A stretch of 64,000 nt of DNA, taken from contig CALWSC010000059.1 of NCBI GenBank assembly GCA_944384105.1, positions 1 through 64,000 of the forward strand, written 5' to 3'. The notes beneath the pieces were generated by a model, which saw only the letters and a program-made list of their open reading frames with translations, was not told the DNA's origin and did no database searches. Every line of letters begins with the position of its first letter. The first letter of the stretch is position 1. This stretch comes from an uncultured Lachnospiraceae bacterium. Lineage in GTDB: Bacteria > Bacillota > Clostridia > Lachnospirales > Lachnospiraceae. Below are positions 8,048 to 17,471 of this stretch, piece after piece. Position numbers and translations under genes: made by a program.

Positions 8048-8368
8048 TTAGTGGCAGTCAAACGTACTGCAGCACGTATCCTCACAGCAGCATGCCTGGC
8101 TGCCTTTAATGTCAATGCTTCCCGCATGGCACTGCATTTCTTCATTATATTTACATTCACAGGCAGAGCAGCTCACGGAGATATTTGTGCATCCGCTGCC
8201 ATCCGCGCAGCTGTTGCTCATAGACTGCCCTGTGCGCTCCTGAAAACTGGAGCAGCAGGTTTCATCCTTGGTACGGGCAGTGTTGCCTTCCACCTTAATG
8301 TCTCCCTTGCTGCAGAGTTCATTCTTGTTGTAAATACATGTCTTTGCTGTACAGACTAATGCTGGCAT
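8048..8368 (-). CDS. Small cysteine-rich protein with two DUF1540 domains
   Basis: A 106-residue protein with 20 or so cysteines in two similar halves. Each half has the order C..KTC.YN....C....I.V.G..A....ETCC.SF (first) or C.ACECKYNEEMQC.AG.IDIKG..A..CEDTCCSTF (second). This is the DUF1540 pattern found in Clostridia, often in two copies. The cysteine spacing suggests metal binding; no activity is established for the family as far as I know. A GGAGGA site precedes the ATG. It is followed on the minus strand by an empty 136-base stretch and is not obviously in an operon. Confidence 0.85.
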   Translation of the reverse strand: MPALVCTAKTCIYNKNELCSKGDIKVEGNTARTKDETCCSSFQERTGQSMSNSCADGSGCTNISVSCSACECKYNEEMQCHAGSIDIKGSQACCCEDTCCSTFDCH

Positions 8369-8457
8369 GATAAAGTCCTCCTTAATCCTATAATTTCAGC
8401 AGCAATCTCTTGCCGGCTGCATCATTCAGTATGCGCAGAGGACTTTTATTTTATACC

Positions 8458-9516
8458 TTATTTGCCGCGTTTCGCATTTTCTATCTGAAGGCTGCCGGTA
8501 CTCCATACATGCTGCTCTTTGGCCGCAGCCGGAGTATTCTGCGCCATCACGCCTACCAGCTTGTGAGGAACGTATTCTTCCTCCAGCCAGCAGATCTCCT
8601 CCGGCGTCAGCTCAAGTTCCGTCGCTTTGGCCGCTCCCTCAATATGATGCAGCTTTGTTGCTCCCACTACAGGCGCGGTTACCTTTGTCAGCAGCCATGC
8701 CAGCGAGATTTCCGTCATAGATACACCTTTTTTTTCCGCCAGCTCAGCCACTCTGTTTATAATCACCGCATCCTGTGCTGCAGTGGCATCATACTTGAAT
8801 TTTGCGTAACTGTCCTCTTCCAGACGCCTGGATGTCTCGCCTGGATGTCTGGAAAGTCTTCCTCCGGCAAGAGCGCTGTAAGGAGTCATGGCAATGTTGT
8901 CCTCAGCACAGAGTTTTGCCATCTCCCGCTCCTCCTCGCGGAAAATCAGGTTATAATGCCCCTGAATGGAGACAAATTTTGCAAAACCTTCTCTTTCAGC
9001 CAGTGCATTGGCTTTGGCGAGCTGATAGGCAAAGCAGTTGGAAATACCAATGTATCTGGCCTTTCCTTCCTTCACAATGCGGTTAAGTCCATCCATAATA
9101 TCGTAAAGAGGCGTCTCATAGTCCCACATGTGATAAATGTAGAGATCCACATAGTCAAGCCCCAGATTTTTTAAACTTGTGTCAATCATCTGCCCGATGT
9201 GCTGCTGTCCGGTAATGCCGGCGGCAATTTCCTCCTGCGTGCGGGGCAGGAATTTCGTGGCGATCACCACATCCTCACGTTTCGCAAAATCTCTTACAGC
9301 CCGCCCCACATACTGTTCACTGGTTCCGCTCTGATATCCTATGGCCGTATCGAAAAAGTTCACTCCCAGTTCCAGTCCGCGGCGGATAATATCACGGGAA
9401 TGACTTTCATCCAACGTCCAGCTATGCTGACCGTTTCTGGCGTCTCCAAACCCCATACATCCCATACATATACGGGAAACTTCCAGATCGGAATTTCCCA
9501 GCTTTGCATACTTCAT
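8458..9516 (-). CDS. Aldo/keto reductase
   Basis: A 352-residue NADPH-dependent oxidoreductase of the aldo/keto reductase superfamily (TIM barrel). The catalytic tetrad is visible: Asp in FFDTAIGY, Tyr in the same segment (YQSG), Lys in VVIATKF and His in YIYHMWDYE. C-terminal GISNCFAYQL and VVGATKLHHIE fit cofactor-binding regions. The C-terminal stretch (GVMAQNTPAAAKEQ) extends slightly beyond the barrel. It is the last gene of a redox-flavoured minus-strand run with the cupin gene 15 bases upstream. Substrate unknown. Confidence 0.92.
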   Translation of the reverse strand: MKYAKLGNSDLEVSRICMGCMGFGDARNGQHSWTLDESHSRDIIRRGLELGVNFFDTAIGYQSGTSEQYVGRAVRDFAKREDVVIATKFLPRTQEEIAAGITGQQHIGQMIDTSLKNLGLDYVDLYIYHMWDYETPLYDIMDGLNRIVKEGKARYIGISNCFAYQLAKANALAEREGFAKFVSIQGHYNLIFREEEREMAKLCAEDNIAMTPYSALAGGRLSRHPGETSRRLEEDSYAKFKYDATAAQDAVIINRVAELAEKKGVSMTEISLAWLLTKVTAPVVGATKLHHIEGAAKATELELTPEEICWLEEEYVPHKLVGVMAQNTPAAAKEQHVWSTGSLQIENAKRGK

Positions 9517-9531
9517 TCTCCCGTCGCCTCC

Positions 9532-9969
9532 TTACTCCAGCCCATTGTAGGTTTCATCATCCACAGCTTCCAGCCACTCATTGGCGGTCTCTTCCCCGGG
9601 AACCTCTACGGCAATGTGACTGAACCAACTGTCTTTCTTTGCACCATGCCAGTGTTTCACATTTGCCGGAATCGTAATCACCATACCGGGCGTAAGGCTG
9701 ACAGCTTTCTTTCCTTCCTCCTGATACCATCCTTCGCCTGCAGTGCAGATCAGCAGCTGACCGCCTCCGGATTTCGCCCGATGGATATGCCAGTTATTCC
9801 GGCAGCCGGGTTCAAAACTTACATTAGCCAGAAATACCGGACAATTACCAGGATCTGTCAATGGATTCAGATAAGAATTTCCGGTAAAATATTGAGCATA
9901 AGCGGTATTTGCATTCCCCATTCCAAAAACATTCTCCCTGTCAAACATACTTTTTTCATTGATTTTCAT
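9532..9969 (-). CDS. Cupin-domain protein
   Basis: A 145-residue single-domain cupin. The first cupin motif is seen as NNWHIHRAKSGGGQ (His, His and a downstream Gln as likely metal ligands), and the second as PGMVITIPANVKHWHGA (His). Such small cupins next to aldo/keto reductases are common in Clostridia and are often annotated as carboxymuconolactone decarboxylase-associated; the reaction is not known. It sits 15 bases upstream of the aldo/keto reductase gene, so the two are probably cotranscribed. Confidence 0.85.
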   Translation of the reverse strand: MKINEKSMFDRENVFGMGNANTAYAQYFTGNSYLNPLTDPGNCPVFLANVSFEPGCRNNWHIHRAKSGGGQLLICTAGEGWYQEEGKKAVSLTPGMVITIPANVKHWHGAKKDSWFSHIAVEVPGEETANEWLEAVDDETYNGLE

Positions 9970-10026
9970 AAAGCATTCCCCTTTCTGTCCTGATCGTTAT
10001 AAATACAGCTATCTATATGCCGGCGC

Positions 10027-10578
10027 TTACAGCTTTTTTTGTTTGATCGTCATGCATTTGCCGATCACATCGCCGGTTTTCAGATATTCATACGTTGGCA
10101 TTTCAAACAGCACTGGCTTCAGGCTGTGATAATCAATCTTGCCTGATTCATTCAGCACACTTTCCTCAGCATAAGTAGCGTCGATTGTGCAGATAAAGCT
10201 CTCAAATCCCTTTGTTTCATAGATATCTTCCACACTGCATACCATCGTCACCGGAGCCTGTGTGATCATCGGCACGCCTGCATCGTCCGTCTCATAATCA
10301 AACAGCGCGGACTTATCTTCTTTGCTGCCGCTGACGCATCCGGAATAGTCGGCTTTTGCAAGCATTGCCTCGTCTACAATATTTATGGAAAGTTTTCTGC
10401 TTTCCTTAATTCCCCGGTTTGTATAGTGAGCCGCCGCCAGGCTGACCATCACATGATCATGACCAATGATTCCGACATGGCCTGCCAACAGCCAGTTTGC
10501 TTTTCCGTCGACCATTGTCCCTACAACGACAAGCGGTGTAGGATACAGTGCCAGCGCATTTCCTATGTTCTTTTTCAT
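10027..10578 (-). CDS. Flavin reductase-like (FMN-binding split barrel) protein
   Basis: A 183-residue protein of the flavin reductase-like split-barrel family, which binds FMN and passes electrons from NAD(P)H or from partner proteins. Support: the start region ALALYPTPLVVVGT, the W.LAGHVGIIGHDHVMVSLAAAHYTNRGIKESRKLSINIV core with the typical N.GI..S..F pattern, and a C-terminal YHSLKPVLFEMPTYEYLKTGDVIG. It lies upstream of the cupin gene on the same strand with a good GGAGG site. The partner enzyme is unknown; the flavodoxin at 12.3 kb is a candidate. Confidence 0.85.
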   Translation of the reverse strand: MKKNIGNALALYPTPLVVVGTMVDGKANWLLAGHVGIIGHDHVMVSLAAAHYTNRGIKESRKLSINIVDEAMLAKADYSGCVSGSKEDKSALFDYETDDAGVPMITQAPVTMVCSVEDIYETKGFESFICTIDATYAEESVLNESGKIDYHSLKPVLFEMPTYEYLKTGDVIGKCMTIKQKKL

Positions 10579-10617
10579 GGTAAATTACCTCCTTGAAATA
10601 ATATTATATTATAATTT

Positions 10618-11562
10618 TTAAAAACGCCTGTTTTCCAGAATCACGCTCTGGAAGCCGCGCGAAGCATACACGCTTTCGAACTGTGTTCTGCTGTATTCAG
10701 TCATACCGGAAATCGGATCTGCAATCGTGACTGTATCTTCCGAATATCCAACCAAAACCGCTCCGTGGTCGTTGGTACTCCACTCCACATAATCTCCGCT
10801 TTCTGTATACCATCCCTGTGTGGCTCTTCTGTCTTCCATTCCAATCGTAACCCATACCACGACAGGCGTATCCTGACTCACAAGCTCATACAGCTCACTG
10901 GGCGATGCACCGCTTTTATCTGCCGCCCGCATAGTACTTCCGACTTCGTTCAGATAATTATTTGCGGCAGTCAGAATCGCCCCGGTTCCGCAAATATATC
11001 CTGCCTGTGTAAATGGATCGCCCACAAAATAAGACCTCAGATCGCTCCCGTAAAGGCGTCCATCCCCGCCATAATACAGATTTGCAGAGACGGTCGGCAG
11101 ATACTCTGCCGCCATAACGGTTTTATCCACGCCGAATCCGTAATAATTCAGCACCATTGTCATGGCGGTAATTTCACATCCGGTGGGAAGCTCCGGCATC
11201 TGAAATACCACCGGAAATTCTTCTATGCGATAATCCTCAGGCGGTATCTCTTCCGTTTCCTCCTCAGGAGCAGCAAATGCCGCCTGTCCCTGCTCCGCAT
11301 AAACAGCCATCCGCCCATCAGAAGAAATATCTGTTGTCATATATACAGCAGGCTGATCCTCATTCCCGGAAATACCTTCAGGAACAGAAGCATCCTCCAG
11401 TCGTTTTGACCCGGCTGCCTCCGACCGGAAAGTCTCCGCCGTTTCTCTGGCGTATTCCGTCGGATTGCTGTCCGAGGAAGGCACCGGATTATCCGCTGCG
11501 CATCCTGTCAACGCACACACAGTCAACATTGATATCAGACAATAGGACACTATTTTTTTCAT
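10618..11562 (-). CDS. C39-family peptidase-like lipoprotein
   Basis: A lipoprotein of 314 residues if translation starts at the ATG at 11562, chosen because it is preceded by GGAAGGCGG and begins a proper signal (MKKIVSYCLISMLTVCALTGC). An upstream in-frame start at 11592 is less likely. After a low-complexity linker (to about residue 110), a C39_2-type papain-fold domain follows: catalytic Cys in LPTGCEITAMTMVLNYYG, His in DHGAVLVGY, Asp in TIADPISG. It would act at the outer face of the membrane as a peptidase or transpeptidase of unknown substrate. The linker is rich in acidic residues. Confidence 0.85.
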   Translation of the reverse strand: MKKIVSYCLISMLTVCALTGCAADNPVPSSDSNPTEYARETAETFRSEAAGSKRLEDASVPEGISGNEDQPAVYMTTDISSDGRMAVYAEQGQAAFAAPEEETEEIPPEDYRIEEFPVVFQMPELPTGCEITAMTMVLNYYGFGVDKTVMAAEYLPTVSANLYYGGDGRLYGSDLRSYFVGDPFTQAGYICGTGAILTAANNYLNEVGSTMRAADKSGASPSELYELVSQDTPVVVWVTIGMEDRRATQGWYTESGDYVEWSTNDHGAVLVGYSEDTVTIADPISGMTEYSRTQFESVYASRGFQSVILENRRF

Positions 11563-11611
11563 CACAAACCGCCTTCCCGCATTCCCGTTCACATAAAACA
11601 GTAAAATCTGA

Positions 11612-12286
11612 TTACGACATATTTTTCCGAAACAGCCTGGAAATAAAATGAGCCAGGAAAATAAATGTTCCCATCATTGCAAGATAATCCAGATAGAACA
11701 AAGGGATCGGCTCACTGAAATCCAGAAATACAAACTGTGTCCTCAGCAGCATATAGGTGAGCATATGCCGCCGGATAAATACCGTCAGTCCGTAAACTGC
11801 AATGCAGGCTCCGATAATCTTTAATAAAATCCTGCGCATAAGCGAGGCACGTTTCAGCCTCAGCACTTTCTTCATCAGCCCCGTAAATATGCTCCAGTGC
11901 AGCCCCAGATGCAGAGCCATCAGAACAAATCCCCAGTGAGAAGCAGCCATATGCAGCAGACGGGAAAAAGAAATACCACCCCGTATGTTCATCCAGTCAA
12001 ATACATAATTGGAAAGTATTATTCCACTGACCATCAGTCCCGCCATAGCGAAAAACACCAGCAGATCCACAAGTATCTGAAAGATACGGAAGGGAGAATA
12101 TTTTCCACGAAATATATTTTTATACCAGCTTCTGTTAAAAATATGATGCGCGATAAATAATAGAAACATCCCGGCTCCGGCCCACTCGTGTGCGGCATCG
12201 CCCCAGAACTGATAACCCATTAAGAATAGAAGCCCCAGCGTCATCAGTATATCAACTGCGGTTTTAAGCATCACTTTTGGCTTCAT
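11612..12286 (-). CDS. DUF4405-type multi-pass membrane protein (cytochrome b561-like)
   Basis: A 224-residue membrane protein with about five to six hydrophobic segments. Conserved histidines lie within or near them ([35 protein letters not shown]), the pattern of DUF4405/flavinylation-associated cytochrome b-like proteins that may bind haem. It lies directly downstream of a flavodoxin-domain lipoprotein gene (22-base gap) on the same strand, so the pair may move electrons across the membrane to an extracytoplasmic flavoprotein. Haem binding is inferred from the histidine pattern only. Confidence 0.8.
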   Translation of the reverse strand: MKPKVMLKTAVDILMTLGLLFLMGYQFWGDAAHEWAGAGMFLLFIAHHIFNRSWYKNIFRGKYSPFRIFQILVDLLVFFAMAGLMVSGIILSNYVFDWMNIRGGISFSRLLHMAASHWGFVLMALHLGLHWSIFTGLMKKVLRLKRASLMRRILLKIIGACIAVYGLTVFIRRHMLTYMLLRTQFVFLDFSEPIPLFYLDYLAMMGTFIFLAHFISRLFRKNMS

Positions 12287-12308
12287 GATCCCTCTCCTTT
12301 CTCTCAGA

Positions 12309-12992
12309 TCAGGTCAGATTCAGCCCGTTGATCCAGGATGCAACTTCTTCCTCCGCTCCGCCTACACGGTTTCCGGATACATGGAGTCCCTCTGCGATAA
12401 CGGCTTCGGGCGCACTGTCGGGCAGCTTATCCAGGCTGCGGCCAAATCCGCTTCCGCCGCTCGTACAGAACGGAACAAGCGTTTTTCCCTCCCAGTCATA
12501 TGCTTCCAGAAAAGAGTAGATCAGCATAGGCGCATCGCCCCACCAGTCAGGGTATCCCACAAAAACCACATCGTAGCTGTCCCAGTTGTCCACCTCGGAA
12601 GCCAGCGCAGGACGGGCATCGTCTGCCTGCTCCTGCTGTGCAACGTCCAGAAGCGTATCATACTCATCCGTGTACGGAGTTGCCGGCTCTATTTCAAACA
12701 GCACTCCGCCGGTTGCCGTCTGGATCATCTGTGCCATCTGTTCCGTATTGCCTGACCAGGAAAAATAGGCAATCAGCGTATCTCTGTTTTCTCCTGCCGC
12801 TTCCTCCTGCTCTGCTCCATCAGAAGCTCCTTCCGATTCAACCGCATTCTCGGATGACAGTTCTGCAGACTGCTCCGCGGTATCTGCAGACGCAGCCGGA
12901 CTTTTTTCTTCATCTGATGGCGTTTCACCGCCGCATGCGGCGAGTGAACAGAGCATCGTCATGGACAAAAGCATCGATAATATTTTTTTCAT
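12309..12992 (-). CDS. Flavodoxin-domain lipoprotein
   Basis: A 227-residue protein with a lipoprotein signal ([20 protein letters not shown], lipobox LAAC), a Ser/Glu/Ala-rich linker (about 22-70) and a flavodoxin_4-type domain. Its phosphate-binding loop reads [12 protein letters not shown], followed by [27 protein letters not shown] (flavin ring contact) and [11 protein letters not shown]. It would be an extracytoplasmic electron carrier with bound FMN. The neighbouring DUF4405 membrane protein downstream is the obvious electron donor. Confidence 0.92.
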   Translation of the reverse strand: MKKILSMLLSMTMLCSLAACGGETPSDEEKSPAASADTAEQSAELSSENAVESEGASDGAEQEEAAGENRDTLIAYFSWSGNTEQMAQMIQTATGGVLFEIEPATPYTDEYDTLLDVAQQEQADDARPALASEVDNWDSYDVVFVGYPDWWGDAPMLIYSFLEAYDWEGKTLVPFCTSGGSGFGRSLDKLPDSAPEAVIAEGLHVSGNRVGGAEEEVASWINGLNLT

Positions 12993-13016
12993 GCTGACTC
13001 TTCCTTTCTTATATTT

Positions 13017-13640
13017 TTAACAATTTGATATCTTGCTTCCCTTACCGGCATCCGGTGTGAGCGGATGGTTCCATTTGCGGATCTGACAGGGATTTCCGCA
13101 GGCGATCGCATTATCGGGAACAGACTCCGTCACTACACTGCCTGCTCCGATTACCACATTATTGCCGATAGAGACTCCGGGCAGAATGATGCTGCCTCCT
13201 CCAATCCATGTATAACTGCCAATATGTACAGGCATCGTCTGGGTCTTAACCGCAGCAGTCCCATCAGGTTCGCGCCAGAAACGTTCCTCTCCTCCAAGTG
13301 AATGAACCGCCGTATAAATTTTGACATCCGGTCCGACCATGGTACATTCCCCGATAGTAATCGGCGCTGTATCCAGCAAGGTGCAGTGCATATTAAGGAA
13401 ACTGTTGTCTCCAAGATGAATGTTATAGCCATAATCCACATAGATGGGTTGATTCACGCGTGCATTTTTCCCTATTGTTCCAAAGAGTTCTGTCAGGACA
13501 CGCGCTCTCTCCTCCACATGCTCAGCCGGAATATCATTATACCTCCGCATCAGGTTTTTAGCTCGGTTCTGCTGTTTTCTTAATTCCGGGTCACGCGCAT
13601 CATAAACTCTGCCGTTTTGTTTCTTCTCTAACTCAGTCAT
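13017..13640 (-). CDS. Sugar O-acetyltransferase (LacA/Maa type)
   Basis: A 207-residue acetyltransferase of the maltose/galactoside O-acetyltransferase family with a left-handed beta-helix. Support: N-terminal MTELEKKQNGRVYDARDPEL mac-type domain, hexapeptide repeats (GDNSFLNMHCTLLDTAPITIGECTMVGPDV, IGGGSIILPGVSIGNNVVIGAGSVV) and the catalytic His in YTAVHSL. It transfers acetyl from acetyl-CoA to a sugar hydroxyl in the cytoplasm. It is often found beside flavodoxin and aldo/keto reductase genes in Clostridia, as here. Confidence 0.9.
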   Translation of the reverse strand: MTELEKKQNGRVYDARDPELRKQQNRAKNLMRRYNDIPAEHVEERARVLTELFGTIGKNARVNQPIYVDYGYNIHLGDNSFLNMHCTLLDTAPITIGECTMVGPDVKIYTAVHSLGGEERFWREPDGTAAVKTQTMPVHIGSYTWIGGGSIILPGVSIGNNVVIGAGSVVTESVPDNAIACGNPCQIRKWNHPLTPDAGKGSKISNC

Positions 13641-13678
13641 TCTTTTACTCCTACAACCATTTTCATTAACCGCGCTTT

Positions 13679-14617
13679 TTATTTCATTTCCTTTTCCCAG
13701 TAACGGATGACATTGAGCTCCATCCCGTCTGCCAGACGTTCCATGGTCTTAATTTCATCGTCTGTCAGCTTCAGGGCGGCGGCGCCGGCGGCATCCTCTG
13801 CCTGGTACGCCCTGGTCACACCGATAATAGGCAGCGTACCTTTTGCAATCGCCCATGCCACGGGAATCTGAGCAGGAGACGCACCATGCCTGTCCGCAAT
13901 CTCTTTCAGGCATGCGTTTAGCTTTTCCAGCTGAGGCAGCATGGGGTTATATACAGCGCCTCGGTCAGAATCCTCCGGAAAAGGATGCTTTGTATCATAT
14001 CTGCCGGACAGCGCTCCCTGCTCGAGTACCATGTAGGAAAAAAATGTAATATCATGCTCTCTGCAGTAGTCCAGGATGCCGGACGTCTCAGAGGAGCGGT
14101 TCAGAAGGCTGTAATGATTTTGAACAGCAGCGATTTTAAATCCCTCATCTTCCAGAATCTCGGCTGCTTCCCTGAGCTCCGCCAGATTATGATTAGAAAG
14201 ACCGATACGGCCAATCTTGCCTGTCTTTGCCAGGGGGATCAGTTTTCGGGTCCACTGCGGCGCACCCACCGGATTATGAATCCAGTAAATATCCATATAT
14301 TCCGTTCCGAGCAGACCGGCGCTGGTTTCATACATTGCCGTCACGGCATTCTCCGCATTTGGGTCAGCACACTGAGGTGTAAATTTATCTGAGATCAGAT
14401 AACTGCTGCGCGGCACTGTGCGCAAAAACTTGCCCAGTACTTTTTCCGAGGCGCCTATTCCATAGGCATAAGCTGTATCCCACAGATTCAGTCCGGCCTT
14501 CATCGCCGTGTCAAACACAGGACGTAAATCGGCTTCCGTCAGATTCCCTCCAAAAGTTCCATCGTTGCCCCATGCCCAGGCTCCCAGTGCGATTTTCGGT
14601 AATTGTTTTATTTCCAT
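13679..14617 (-). CDS. Aldo/keto reductase
   Basis: A 312-residue aldo/keto reductase (TIM barrel). The start is set at the ATG at 14617 because GGAGG lies 8 bases before it; an in-frame ATG seven codons further upstream has no such site. Catalytic residues: Asp in NLWDTAYAYG with Tyr, Lys in YLISDKFTPQ, His in DIYWIHNPVG. Cofactor region IPVAWAIAKGTLPIIGVT. It is read in the same direction as the flavodoxin and acetyltransferase genes and follows a flavodoxin remnant. Distinct from the copy at 8.5-9.5 kb, with which it shares only family motifs. Confidence 0.92.
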   Translation of the reverse strand: MEIKQLPKIALGAWAWGNDGTFGGNLTEADLRPVFDTAMKAGLNLWDTAYAYGIGASEKVLGKFLRTVPRSSYLISDKFTPQCADPNAENAVTAMYETSAGLLGTEYMDIYWIHNPVGAPQWTRKLIPLAKTGKIGRIGLSNHNLAELREAAEILEDEGFKIAAVQNHYSLLNRSSETSGILDYCREHDITFFSYMVLEQGALSGRYDTKHPFPEDSDRGAVYNPMLPQLEKLNACLKEIADRHGASPAQIPVAWAIAKGTLPIIGVTRAYQAEDAAGAAALKLTDDEIKTMERLADGMELNVIRYWEKEMK

Positions 14618-14744
14618 ACTATATTCCTCCAATTTCATTTATCAATTTACAGGCTCATAAGTCTGTCTGCTCTGCAGTTCAATCGTGATGGTTCCGGACA
14701 TCTCACGAATCCTTCAGATCATCTGTATCCAGTGAGCGAAAAGA

Positions 14745-14934
14745 CTAAGAGATTTTTTCATTGGCACTGATTCCCAGTTCTCTTACCCATCCTTTTTATG
14801 TCTTCCTGTGAGGAAGCTGCTGAAAGGTCATTTTGTTCCAGGCACTCATCCCAATCGCTGGGATAGGGCTCGGTAACCTGAATGGGAAACAGATCGCCTT
14901 CTGCTGCTTCCTGTCCATACCGCTGCAGCCGCAT
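14745..14934 (-). pseudogene. Flavodoxin remnant with internal deletion and frameshift
   Basis: The minus strand reads MRLQRYGQEAAEGDLFPIQV then TEPYPSDWDECLEQN, clearly the second strand and helix of a flavodoxin (compare [14 protein letters not shown] in the intact flavodoxin at 12.3 kb). It then jumps to a C-terminal helix that, after a one-base shift, reads GWVRELGISANEKIS and stops at 14745. The FMN phosphate loop and the middle of the domain are missing. The gene is dead: the N-terminus, central part and reading frame are lost. Confidence 0.65.
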
Positions 14935-14987
14935 CTTTCTTTGACAGCGTCAATTTATAAATAGAATCCGAACTCTTTTCGGTTTTC

Positions 14988-15016
14988 ATTATAAGACAGC
15001 CCTCTTTCAATGTCTA
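14988..15016 (-). promoter_or_regulatory. Promoter upstream of the flavodoxin remnant and redox genes
   Basis: TAGACA (15011-15016), 17-base spacer, TATAAT (14988-14993) on the minus strand. It points at the flavodoxin remnant and the aldo/keto reductase behind it, suggesting the original operon promoter survives. Confidence 0.6.
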
Positions 15017-15393
15017 ATACCTATATTTTATCCATTCCCATGCTTTTTTTGTATCTTTAATGCGCCGAACCATATGGCGGGGTTAATCGAAAACCTTACT
15101 GCAATATTGAAATTGTAAATGCCACCGTTTGGATGACGTTTTTCAGGTTTTCTTTGTCCTGCCTTCCTATATGTATTTTCGGCTTACTTCTTAAATAAGA
15201 CCGGTGTCAAATTTTAAGTCCCTTCTGGGACCCTGTCTGGATCGCCAATCTGTCATCACAGGTAAGGTGTTTCTTGCTCATAGCCGCCTGCAATCCGAAG
15301 GCAGAACAGGAACCACTATACCGGAAGATGGTATAAAAAGAAACCATGGAGTTACAAACGCAGCTCCATGGTTTTACGATATCGTTTTAAGTC
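15017..15393. other. Gene-free decayed stretch
   Basis: No reading frame here has a ribosome-binding site or recognisable motif. It contains the terminator hairpin at 15341-15374 and otherwise looks like decayed intergenic DNA between two pseudogenes. Confidence 0.5.
15333..15374 (-). terminator. Terminator behind the aldo/keto reductase pseudogene
   Basis: AAACCATGGAG (15341-15351) pairs with CTCCATGGTTT (15364-15374). On the minus strand it continues into TTTCTTTTTATAC. Confidence 0.75.
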
Positions 15394-16031
<638 letters not shown>

Positions 16032-16161
16032 TTAATTATGCTAAAATCAGCCTGAAGACTGCAGTCATCTTTTATATCCAAAGTATATCGCTGTATATCT
16101 GTTTTGTACAGTACACAGTTTTTATACAGTATAAACAAACACTTATGCTAAGGAGGAATAT

Positions 16162-16464
16162 ATGGATATTACGGAGTTAGAATATTTCAAGATTATTGCC
16201 GAAACCGGCTCTTTAACAAAGGCTGCGAAACAACTTCATGTCACGCAGCACCTGATTCATACCACAAATTTTCTTGCAACCATTTCCACACTGTCAATGG
16301 ATCTGCGCAACGATGGAGCTCACCGCGTTTTGATTCCCATGACCGACCCGGAACTCAATGCGCTTTACTATCTTTCCTATTTAAAAACCAATCGCGAGAA
16401 GGTGAAATCTTTTCTGCAATGGGGAAAAATTTCCCAGGAGGAACCTGTCGTTTCTGCAGCTTGA
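16162..16464 (+). pseudogene. LysR-type regulator with in-frame internal deletion
   Basis: A 100-residue reading frame with a good AGGAGG site. Residues 1-29 (MDITELEYFKIIAETGSLTK..KQLHVTQ) are a standard LysR helix-turn-helix. From about residue 35 the sequence is the very end of an effector domain (DGAHRVLIPMTDPELNALYY.. and a KVKSFLQW tail). About 170-200 residues of the middle are missing, yet the frame stays open. It faces the intact LysR gene, whose stop lies 8 bases beyond its own. The product could at most be a small HTH protein; I treat it as a remnant. Confidence 0.75.
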
Positions 16465-16472
16465 ACAGCATC

Positions 16473-17360
16473 CTATTTCATATTCGCTCTCAGCATGTTG
16501 ATCTCCTGAATAAACAGGGAGGTTGCCGGAGCAAACAGATGATTTTTCTTCCATACCAGCACACTGTGGGTCGTGTGTTCCGGCTCAATCGGTACAAAGC
16601 GCAGCCGCGGACTGCTGTGGATAGCCAGCGCGCCGTCCAGGCAAAACGCACATCCCAGGCCCGCTTCCACCATCAGGGCAGCGTTTGACAACAGCGTGTA
16701 GCTCAATGGGATGGTCAGATCCTTCTCATCCCGGTTGATCCAATTTAATATCTCGTTTCGTACCCGCTCCCGCAGCGGCAGGATAAGCGGATACTCTGCA
16801 ATCTCATCCGGAAAGACTGTTTTTTTCTCTGCCAGCGGATGGTCATCCCGCATGAGAATCCCCCATGTTTCCTTTTGGGACAGGCGTACAAAATCATATT
16901 TCAACGTATCCACCGGCTCCAGCAAAAGCCCGACATCCACCAGCCCTTTATCCAGCCGGTCTTTGATATTATCTGCCATCTCATTATACAGATGGAATTG
17001 CACCAGGGGATACTTGTCCGAAAATTGTTTGATGAGTTTGGCAAACAGACGGCTTCCCACTGCTTCCGATGCCCCTATTGCAATCAGTCCGCTGATGTCC
17101 GCATTCCGCTCGACAAATGCCTGCTCCAGACGATCCGCCAGCTCTACGATTTCTTCTGCGCGCTGCCGGAAAAAAATGCCGTCATCTGTCAAAGTCAGAC
17201 CGTTCTTTCCCCGGAGCATCAGTGTGGTGCCCAATTCTCTCTCCAGATCTATCATTTGGCGGCTCAGAGTAGGCTGGGTTACATGCAGTATATCTGCTGC
17301 CCTGGTAATATTTTCTTCTTGTGCCGCCGCTAAAAAGTAGCGTAATGTGCGAAGTTCCAT
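16473..17360 (-). CDS. LysR-family transcriptional regulator
   Basis: A 295-residue full-length LysR regulator: HTH at 1-60 (MELRTLRYFLAAAQEENITR.., LHVTQPTLSRQM) and a periplasmic-binding-protein-like effector domain (IAIGASEAVGSRLFAKLI, LLLEPVDTLKYDFVRLSQ, LSNAALMVEAGLGCAFCLDG). It resembles regulators of oxidoreductase genes in Clostridia. Its likely targets are the neighbouring aldo/keto reductase/flavodoxin genes, part of which have decayed. It is convergent with the truncated LysR frame. Inducer unknown. Confidence 0.92.
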   Translation of the reverse strand: MELRTLRYFLAAAQEENITRAADILHVTQPTLSRQMIDLERELGTTLMLRGKNGLTLTDDGIFFRQRAEEIVELADRLEQAFVERNADISGLIAIGASEAVGSRLFAKLIKQFSDKYPLVQFHLYNEMADNIKDRLDKGLVDVGLLLEPVDTLKYDFVRLSQKETWGILMRDDHPLAEKKTVFPDEIAEYPLILPLRERVRNEILNWINRDEKDLTIPLSYTLLSNAALMVEAGLGCAFCLDGALAIHSSPRLRFVPIEPEHTTHSVLVWKKNHLFAPATSLFIQEINMLRANMK

Positions 17361-17471
17361 ATCTGCCCCCTTATCTGCTTCTGATCAATCCGCAGGCTCC
17401 ACAGTTCACTGCCCGCGGGTATAAAATATCCCGACGGAAGCTCTGCCGCAATACCGCCGGGATGTTCTGAT

